Positions 1-4,216 of a stretch of 5,061 nt of DNA are shown here, one piece after another. The notes under the pieces are model-generated. The model did not search any database. It was not told the origin of the DNA and saw only the letters and a program-made list of their open reading frames with translations. Positions within the stretch are counted from its first letter, which is position 1; each line of letters begins with the position of its first letter. The stretch is taken from NCBI GenBank assembly GCA_024640925.1, contig JAHEEB010000408.1, positions 1 through 5,061 of the forward strand, given 5' to 3'. Source of the DNA: Bacteroidota bacterium (lineage in GTDB: Bacteria; Bacteroidota; Bacteroidia; Bacteroidales; UBA10428). The position numbers and the translations under genes were made by a program.

Positions 1-40
1 TTTGTCCTTTGTGTTAATCTTTGTGAACATTGTGGTTAAG
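1..40. repeat. Short TTTGTG-rich imperfect repeat
   Basis: TTTGTG occurs at 8-13 and 20-25, and a close variant ATTGTGG at 29-35. The segment starts with TTTGTCC, giving three to four degenerate copies with a period of about 10-12 bp. A GTTAA follows the first and last TTTGTG-type copies (13-17 and 35-39). Similar CTTTGTG/GTGGTTAA strings are familiar to me from intergenic regions of Bacteroidota, so this may be the edge of a dispersed intergenic repeat. That is recollection and cannot be tested inside one window. The segment begins at the window edge and may be longer. Confidence 0.35.
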
Positions 41-115
41 GAAAAAAAGCCTAGATTAAACAAAAATTTCTTTATTTTAGTAACCGCCTTACGCATTTTG
101 GTGTGAGAGGACGGA

Positions 116-135
116 GATGCGAAATATTTCGTATC
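116..135. repeat. 20-bp near-perfect palindrome (REP-like)
   Basis: The 12 bases 120-131 (CGAAATATTTCG) form a perfect palindrome. Extending to 116-135, every position is symmetric except one pair (G119/T132), which is still a G-U pair in RNA. The stem can be lengthened to 113-140 (GGA against TCC) with a two-base bulge. It lies about 85 bp upstream of the antitoxin-like gene. It could be a repressor operator, a repetitive extragenic palindrome or a transcript-end hairpin; no T-run follows directly, which argues against a classical terminator. Confidence 0.45.
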
Positions 136-198
136 TTTCCCTACTCGATTATAGGCAAGCAAAAAAACTTCGTGCTACACTAACAATTGATATTTTGA

Positions 199-210
199 TT
201 TTTTTTTTTT
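199..210 (+). repeat. Poly-T tract (T12) upstream of the toxin-antitoxin pair
   Basis: Twelve consecutive T residues end 10 bases before the ATG at 221. A TATTTTG at 191-197 just before it is one base short of the Bacteroidota -7 consensus TAnnTTTG. Tracts this long are prone to slippage, and here a length change would alter the spacing between promoter or leader and start codon, not the reading frame. Confidence 0.5.
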
Positions 211-220
211 GTGAAAACAT

Positions 221-454
221 ATGATTATGAGAACAATTCAATTACATATTCCTGATAGTGTTGAGTTGAAAGATTACGATTTTTCAATGATAATTGCGGC
301 AAAATTGTACAAGGAAGCTAAACTTTCTGCTGGACAAGCAGCAGAGATTGTTGGATTGTCGAAAAGAGCATTTATTGAAATGTTAGGAAAATATGGAGTT
401 TCCGTTTTTAGCACATCGATTGCTGATTTAAATTCTGATATAGCAAATGCATAA
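221..454 (+). CDS. UPF0175 family protein, antitoxin-like HTH protein
   Basis: This 77-residue protein looks like the UPF0175 family (small prokaryotic proteins, many of them partners of PIN-domain toxins). The N-terminus is a short beta-rich segment (TIQLHIPDSV, residues 5-14). It is followed by the family-typical stretch AAKLYKEAKLSAGQAAEIVGL (around 26-46), then SKRAFIEMLGKYGVSV (47-62), which reads as a helix-turn-helix with A40 and G45 in the turn region. Length matches the family (about 75-90 residues). ATG 221 is used because upstream sequence is poly-T; ATG 227 (M3) is an equally plausible start. The gene overlaps the next by 8 nt, so the two are very likely translated together. Expected role: bind and neutralise the PIN protein and repress its own promoter; the palindrome at 116-135 is a possible operator. 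The role is inferred from family and neighbour. Confidence 0.82.
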   Translation: MIMRTIQLHIPDSVELKDYDFSMIIAAKLYKEAKLSAGQAAEIVGLSKRAFIEMLGKYGVSVFSTSIADLNSDIANA

Positions 455-836
455 AACTATTATATCTGATGCAAGTACGTTGATTCTTTTCCACAAGATT
501 GATGAGTTTATTCTTTTGCAAAAAGTATATGGTGAGTTGATTACTACTCCTGAGATTGCAAAGGAATTTGGAGAAGTTTTGCCCGATTGGATTAAAATTC
601 AATCAGCAGCAGATAAAAAGTATCAGGATTTTCTTTTTACTCAAGTGGACTATGGAGAAGCAAGTGCTATTGCTTTAGCTTCAGAATTTGAAGATGTTTT
701 GCTTCTACTTGATGATTTAAAGGCACGAAAGCTTGCAACACAATTGAAATTTAGGATTACTGGAACGCTAGGAGTTATTCATAGAGCAAAGCAAATGAAG
801 ATTATTGATAAAGTAAAACCTCTGATTGATAAATAA
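447..836 (+). CDS. DUF3368 PIN-domain protein, toxin-like RNase
   Basis: The 129-residue protein fits the DUF3368 branch of the PIN fold, which are candidate Mg2+-dependent ribonucleases. It opens with the hallmark IISDASTLILFHKI (5-18), where D8 is the first metal-binding acid. Further likely acidic residues are E40 in TPEIAKEF (34-41), E71 in YGEASAIALA (69-78) and D89/D90 in LLLDDLKAR (86-94). The signature GTLGVIHRAK (106-115) closes the domain, typical of DUF3368. All expected acidic positions are present, so it looks catalytically intact and full length. Its ATG lies inside the last codons of the UPF0175 gene (ATGCATAA, 8-nt overlap), so translation is coupled. Toxicity and RNA target are inferred from the family; such pairs are often annotated only as hypothetical. 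Confidence 0.82.
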   Translation: MHKTIISDASTLILFHKIDEFILLQKVYGELITTPEIAKEFGEVLPDWIKIQSAADKKYQDFLFTQVDYGEASAIALASEFEDVLLLLDDLKARKLATQLKFRITGTLGVIHRAKQMKIIDKVKPLIDK

Positions 837-929
837 CATTGTCGAGGAGATTTTAAAATTGAATAACGAGTAAATTGCCTGCCCCTAAAACAATTTGTAT
901 AAGTAATGGACTAAATCCTGGCATCGATT

Positions 930-1059
930 ACCCATCACCCATCACCTATCCCTATTCCCTACTCCCTACTCCCTACTCCCTATTCCCTATTCCCTAATCC
1001 CTAATCCCTAATCCCTATTCCCTATTCCCTATTCCCTAATCCCTAATCCCTATTCCCTT
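930..1059. repeat. Heptanucleotide tandem array, CCTAnTC units
   Basis: Three degenerate units of the ACCCATC type (930-950; the third is ACCTATC) lead into 15 complete CCTAnTC units (951-1055) and a partial CCTT (1056-1059). Only the fifth position of the unit varies (T, C or A); the other six are fixed in all 15 units. On the minus strand this reads as GGG tracts every 7 bp with four-base loops (GGGATTA, GGGAATA, GGGAGTA), one or two bases away from the plant telomere unit. Short heptamer tandem repeats are known in cyanobacteria (STRR elements) and I recall similar arrays in Bacteroidota. A run of about 16 evenly spaced GGG tracts could form G-quadruplexes on the minus strand. Confidence 0.92.
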
Positions 1060-1088
1060 GTATAATTATAAAGGAGTTTGTATATTGT
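1058..1088 (+). promoter_or_regulatory. Possible Bacteroidota-type promoter
   Basis: TTG at 1058-1060 and TATATTGT at 1081-1088 are separated by 20 bases, close to the -33 TTG / -7 TAnnTTTG arrangement of Bacteroidota primary sigma promoters. The -7 box matches TAnnTT but not the final TG. The -33 element sits on the end of the heptamer array, so array length would affect sequence just upstream of the promoter. It would leave a leader of about 30 nt before ATG 1123. The match is partial. Confidence 0.33.
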
Positions 1089-1122
1089 CACGATTTTTAG
1101 TCAAAAAATGCGGAAATGATTT

Positions 1123-1854
1123 ATGAAAATACTTACAAAAACACAATGTAATATATTTACTATTCTTATAATTCTGGTTTCTTCCCAATCATTTGCACAG
1201 AAAACCGTAAATGACACAATTTTTTTATTGAAAGAAAATTATAAGGGTATTTACCATTCAATTTTTATCGACACCGACAAAAATTCGAAATTCTACAACC
1301 AGATCTCCGACTTTAGTTTTAGCGAATTTGATAAGGATAGCTATAACTATTCAATGGAGTATTTTAATGAAAACAATATTTTACTTACAAAAACAATTAT
1401 TAAAGACATTCCTAAAGAATGGATATGCTTAAAATTTTACAAGGGAGAATTTTACTCGTATAAACCTTCCGATTTTTACACCCATTATCAGGCTAGTATC
1501 AATGATACCACATTTATTGACCATACTGGTGAAGGACCTGTTGCTAATAAAATTTTAAGTTTTAGTAAAACCGACAGTATAACATTTGAATTTAAGCTGA
1601 ATGGCTTGTATAACAAAGAAAGAGATCTTGTCGTTCATATAATTGATGAGAAAAATGGAATTGCAGTTTTTGAAGAGAAAACCACAGAACAAGACAGTTT
1701 TTATTATTTAATGATTTCTGCTGAAAAAGTAAGGAACCTGCCCATAATTGTTAACTACTGCGAAACTCAAAAGCAAATAGAATTTCATTTTGATGAACCC
1801 GACTATAAAAAACTTTTAACGCAAAAAGAAAATAAAATTCAAACTCAAAATTAA
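1123..1854 (+). CDS. Exported protein of unknown function
   Basis: I do not recognise this 243-residue protein. Residues 1-26 form a clear Sec signal peptide: basic K2 and K6, a hydrophobic core IFTILIILVS (11-20), and a cleavage site most likely after SQSFA (A25), giving a mature protein starting QKTVND. There is no lipobox (C9 lies before the hydrophobic core), so it is predicted periplasmic or secreted. The mature part is rich in aromatic and charged residues and alternating short strands (for example ITFEFKLNGLY 153-163 and DLVVHIIDEKNGIAVFEEK 168-186), suggesting a mostly beta fold. The C-terminus (228-243) is a Lys/Gln-rich tail. ATG 1108 is in frame but hits a stop three codons later, so 1123 is the start. 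The next gene starts 6 nt after the stop, implying one transcript. Confidence 0.72.
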   Translation: MKILTKTQCNIFTILIILVSSQSFAQKTVNDTIFLLKENYKGIYHSIFIDTDKNSKFYNQISDFSFSEFDKDSYNYSMEYFNENNILLTKTIIKDIPKEWICLKFYKGEFYSYKPSDFYTHYQASINDTTFIDHTGEGPVANKILSFSKTDSITFEFKLNGLYNKERDLVVHIIDEKNGIAVFEEKTTEQDSFYYLMISAEKVRNLPIIVNYCETQKQIEFHFDEPDYKKLLTQKENKIQTQN

Positions 1855-1860
1855 TGCAAC

Positions 1861-2643
1861 ATGTTAGAAAATCAAAGCCTGACAACAAAGTTATACTCTC
1901 AAAAAGCCATTACTATAGCCACTTTTTTTGGCGGACCTTTAGCAGCAGGATTTCTTGCAAGACAAAATTTTATTAATCTTGGGAAAGGTGATTATGGCCG
2001 AAACTCTATGTATATCGGAATAATTTCGACTATATTGCTTTTTGTGGGAATTTTCTCTATTCCGGAGAACATTATCAACAAAATTCCGAATTATATAATT
2101 CCTGCTATTTATACCCCAATAATCTATTATCTGATAGAAAAATACCAGGGAAAAGAATTAAAAGAACATAAAGATAACAATGGTGAGTTTTATTCGGGCT
2201 GGAAAGCTACCGGAATAGGGGCAGCCTGCATGGCCGTTATAATTGTTTTTATTTTAACATACACATTTTTTTCACCTGTCGATTTCGATGCTACAAGGTA
2301 TGATAATGGAATGGCAGCCTTTGGCCAAAATGAAGAGAAAGCGTTGAAATTATATACTTTAATAGAAACATCTTCATTACAGGAATCTGTTGAATTTATT
2401 GATAATACCGGAATTCCGGCATGGAAATCGAATTTATCGATTTTAGATGATTTAGATAAAATTGAAGGACTTTATGATAATTTTATAGAACAGAATAAGA
2501 TTCTGAGGAATTATTGCAATTTAAGAATTGAGTCATATCAGCTCATGAGAAGTGCACTAATTGAAGATACGGATGCTTATGATGGAGAAATAGAAAGTAA
2601 AGTAAAGGAAATAGAGTTAGAACTTGACAAATTAGAAAAATAA
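1861..2643 (+). CDS. Four-helix membrane protein of unknown function
   Basis: The 260-residue protein has hydrophobic segments at about 15-34, 49-67, 77-92 and 116-137, predicting four membrane helices, followed by a soluble domain (138-260) that is acidic and helical. The last 20 residues are a Lys/Glu heptad-like stretch that could be a coiled coil. The first segment, ITIATFFGGPLAAGFLARQNF (17-37), resembles an ATFxGGPLAxGxLxxxNF pattern I associate with many uncharacterised Bacteroidota membrane proteins, including the following Gly-Lys (41-42). No catalytic motif is seen. It starts 6 nt after the preceding gene, and the SUKH gene follows 22 nt after its stop, so it is probably the second gene of a four-gene operon. 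A function cannot be assigned; a membrane sensor or an assembly partner of the exported protein would fit. Confidence 0.72.
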   Translation: MLENQSLTTKLYSQKAITIATFFGGPLAAGFLARQNFINLGKGDYGRNSMYIGIISTILLFVGIFSIPENIINKIPNYIIPAIYTPIIYYLIEKYQGKELKEHKDNNGEFYSGWKATGIGAACMAVIIVFILTYTFFSPVDFDATRYDNGMAAFGQNEEKALKLYTLIETSSLQESVEFIDNTGIPAWKSNLSILDDLDKIEGLYDNFIEQNKILRNYCNLRIESYQLMRSALIEDTDAYDGEIESKVKEIELELDKLEK

Positions 2644-2665
2644 AGTAATTATTAATACAACAGAT

Positions 2666-3196
2666 ATGAAACAAAAAATATTTGAAGACTTCGACTTTTC
2701 TAAATTCTGGGACGATAGTAAATATGCTCTCAAGGAATTTGTTGACGAAACCCCATCAGACGAACTTATCGATTCAGTTGAGAAGGAACTTGGATATAAA
2801 CTTCCTGCATCCTATATCGAATTAATGAAAATGCATAATGGTGGTATTCCGTATAATACCTGCTTCCCAACAGAAAAACCAACATCGTGGGCCGAAGACC
2901 ATGTTGCCATAACCGGCATTTTTGGTATAGGTCGAAATAAGTCCTATTCTTTATGCGGCGATTTGGGCAGTCAGTTTATGATTGAAGAGTGGGGTTACCC
3001 GGCAGATGGAGTCTATTTCTGCGACTGCCCTTCGGCCGGACACGACATGATATTGCTTGATTATTCAAAATGTGGAAAAGATGGGGAACCCGAAGTTGTT
3101 CATGTTGATCAGGAAGGAGATTATGAGAAAACCTTCTTAGCAAAAGATTTTGAAACATTTATACGAGGTTTGGTAAATGAAGAAGATTTTGAGTAA
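2666..3196 (+). CDS. SMI1/KNR4 (SUKH) family protein
   Basis: This 176-residue cytoplasmic protein matches the SMI1/KNR4 (SUKH) superfamily. The N-terminal family core is LIDSVEKELGYKLPASY (34-50) followed by IELMKMHNGGIP (51-62), the usual helix, Lys-Leu-Pro turn and Asn-Gly-Gly. A family-typical central block, GIGRNKSYSLCGDLGS (87-102), is followed by EEWGYPADGVYFCDCPSAGHDM (107-128), then EPEVVHVDQE (141-150), and the closing helix FETFIRGLV (162-170). In bacteria SUKH proteins are often immunity proteins for contact-dependent or polymorphic toxins; others have no known toxin partner. No toxin gene is visible here, so the immunity role is not supported by context. Conservation of the Cys/His-rich block suggests a structural or binding role. 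The stop overlaps the start of the next gene by 20 nt. The gene is locally more GC-rich than its neighbours (about 45-53% in two sampled 60-base lines). Confidence 0.88.
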   Translation: MKQKIFEDFDFSKFWDDSKYALKEFVDETPSDELIDSVEKELGYKLPASYIELMKMHNGGIPYNTCFPTEKPTSWAEDHVAITGIFGIGRNKSYSLCGDLGSQFMIEEWGYPADGVYFCDCPSAGHDMILLDYSKCGKDGEPEVVHVDQEGDYEKTFLAKDFETFIRGLVNEEDFE

Positions 3197-3920
3197 TAAC
3201 AAAAGACTTCTCGTTTTTTTAATAATTAGTATCATTATTTCAGGTGGTTTTGTCACACTGACTTCTGAATTTGAATCAGTTAACGATAACATTGTCAGCT
3301 ATACTGCAGATACGAAATCACAAAACATTGCATTTTACTGGAAAGATGACTCCGGACAAATAATCAGGAGTCTTGGTAGCTTAAAAACAATTGTTGAGAG
3401 CAAAAACGAGGAACTTGTATTTGCAATGAACGGAGGAATGTTCAATAAGGATAATTCACCTAAAGGAATTTATATCGAGAATCAAAAAACATTAGTGTCT
3501 TTAGATACAGCTACAGGGAATGGAAACTTTTATTTAAAACCCAATGGTGTTTTTTATTTAAATACCAATAATGAGCCATTCATTTGCAAAACGGAAGATT
3601 TTAAGGACAATGGGCAGATTAAATTTGCAACCCAATCGGGACCAATGCTGGTTGTTAACGGGGAAATTCATGCAGCATTCACTATGGGTTCAAAAAATCT
3701 ACAGATAAGAAATGGGGTGGGAATATTGCCAGGTAATAAGGTTCTTTTTGCCATGTCGAAAAAGGAAACAAACTTTTACGATTTTGCTCTTTATTTCAAG
3801 AATAAAGGGTGTAGAAATGCATTATATCTCGATGGTTTCGTTTCTCGTGCATACATTCCTGCAAAAAACTGGATACAAACAGACGGAAATTTTGGAGTAA
3901 TTATTGGAGTAACGAAATGA
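3177..3920 (+). CDS. NAGPA-type phosphodiester glycosidase, membrane-anchored or exported
   Basis: The 247-residue protein belongs to the phosphodiester glycosidase (NAGPA/DUF2233) family, relatives of the enzyme that removes GlcNAc from GlcNAc-1-phosphodiesters. Residues 1-28 are a Lys/Arg-rich start and a hydrophobic segment (LLVFLIISIIISGG, 11-24), a signal peptide or signal anchor without a lipobox Cys. Family signatures follow in order: FAMNGGMF (82-89), PKGIYIENQK (95-104), GNFYLKPNGVFY (116-127), ATQSGPMLVVNGEIH (151-165), IRNGVGIL (177-184) and ALYLDGFVSRAYIP (215-228), ending in a conserved GNFGVIIG (237-244). All expected motifs are present, so the domain looks complete and active, acting outside the cytoplasm. 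The natural substrate in bacteria is mostly unknown. ATG 3177 lies inside the SUKH gene (20-nt overlap), which suggests translational coupling; the start is supported because the signal sequence begins at it. Confidence 0.87.
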   Translation: MKKILSNNKRLLVFLIISIIISGGFVTLTSEFESVNDNIVSYTADTKSQNIAFYWKDDSGQIIRSLGSLKTIVESKNEELVFAMNGGMFNKDNSPKGIYIENQKTLVSLDTATGNGNFYLKPNGVFYLNTNNEPFICKTEDFKDNGQIKFATQSGPMLVVNGEIHAAFTMGSKNLQIRNGVGILPGNKVLFAMSKKETNFYDFALYFKNKGCRNALYLDGFVSRAYIPAKNWIQTDGNFGVIIGVTK

Positions 3921-4064
3921 TTATATATTTTAAAATTCCTATTTTTTAATGCTTCAGGTAATTTTTATCCCTTCGTAGATTGTTTGATCCTTAAATTTTA
4001 CAAATAGTTTTGGAATATTTTGTTATGTTCTAATAATTCATACAATAGCAGGTATTTATAAAAA

Positions 4065-4140
4065 AGTTGAACAAAAAAATATTTTTTTTAGATAAACTCT
4101 TTCATATATATAATTATTTTTGTTCCTTTAAAGTTCAACT
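4065..4140 (+). repeat. Overlapping inverted repeats with alternative pairing
   Basis: AGTTGAAC (4065-4072) pairs perfectly with GTTCAACT (4133-4140), and GAACAAAAA (4069-4077) pairs perfectly with TTTTTGTTC (4117-4125). The two left arms share GAAC (4069-4072), so only one pairing can form at a time. Between them A7-TA-T7 (4073-4088) is itself a 16-bp palindrome. This could be a weak bidirectional transcript end for the glycosidase operon, or overlapping operators for the downstream gene. Confidence 0.45.
4115..4122 (+). promoter_or_regulatory. TAnnTTTG -7 element, candidate promoter of the sialidase-like gene
   Basis: TATTTTTG matches the Bacteroidota -7 consensus TAnnTTTG exactly. No TTG or TTTG is present at the expected -33 distance, so the promoter is incomplete or relies on an activator. 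It would place transcription start near 4128-4131 and a leader of nearly 90 nt before ATG 4217. In so AT-rich a region a chance match is quite possible. Confidence 0.35.
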
Positions 4141-4194
4141 CAATCCGGAAATAACCCCTTGTTTAGGATCGACCGTTAACCAATCTGGAATTAA
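4141..4194. repeat. Direct repeat CAATCCGGAA / CAATCTGGAA, 40 bp apart
   Basis: CAATCCGGAAATAA (4141-4154) and CAATCTGGAATTAA (4181-4194) agree at 12 of 14 positions and start exactly 40 bp apart, close to four helical turns. They lie between the candidate -7 element and the start codon of the sialidase-like gene. They could be paired sites for a regulator or part of a structured leader. Confidence 0.35.
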
Positions 4195-4216
4195 TTTACA
4201 TTAAATTTAAAGTATC

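Larger units (their letters stand above)
837..1122. other. Intergenic region with heptamer array
   Basis: No credible gene is seen on either strand. Bases 837-926 are unremarkable AT-rich sequence with one weak inverted repeat (AAATTG 872-877 with CAATTT 891-896), too short to call a terminator. Bases 927-1059 contain no G at all on the + strand and are filled by the 7-bp array described separately. Bases 1060-1122 form the leader and possible promoter of the gene at 1123. Confidence 0.7.
3921..4216. other. AT-rich intergenic region with inverted and direct repeats
   Basis: No gene is credible here. Bases 3921-4060 are AT-rich with nothing I can name; there is no clear GC-stem terminator after the glycosidase gene. 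Bases 4061-4140 hold overlapping inverted repeats and an A7-TA-T7 palindrome. Bases 4141-4216 hold a 40-bp-spaced direct repeat and the leader of the sialidase-like gene. Confidence 0.65.

Noticed and set aside
211..220. GTG start for the antitoxin-like gene
   Set aside because: GTG 211 is not in the reading frame of the gene starting at 221.
408..602. Open frame on the minus strand, 64 codons
   Set aside because: It lies antisense to the PIN-domain gene and has no recognisable domain; it is explained as a shadow.
872..896. Terminator after the PIN-domain gene
   Set aside because: The stem is only six AT-rich pairs (AAATTG/CAATTT) with no T-run after it.
930..1059. CRISPR array
   Set aside because: Units are 7 bp with no unique spacers; this is a simple tandem repeat.
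1061..1066. TATAAT as a sigma70-type -10 box
   Set aside because: No -35 element upstream except array sequence, and Bacteroidota promoters do not use this consensus; likely chance in AT-rich DNA.
1071..1076. AAGGAG as a ribosome binding site
   Set aside because: It is about 47 bases before ATG 1123, too far for a Shine-Dalgarno site, and no open frame starts at the right distance after it.
1108..1119. In-frame upstream ATG for the gene at 1123
   Set aside because: It reaches a TGA after three codons, so it cannot extend the protein.
2976..3158. Open frame on the minus strand, 60 codons
   Set aside because: It is fully antisense to the conserved SUKH core, with Arg/His/Pro-rich low-complexity translation typical of a shadow frame.
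3712..3900. Second + strand frame, 62 codons
   Set aside because: It is entirely inside the glycosidase gene in another frame, and the glycosidase motifs are intact.
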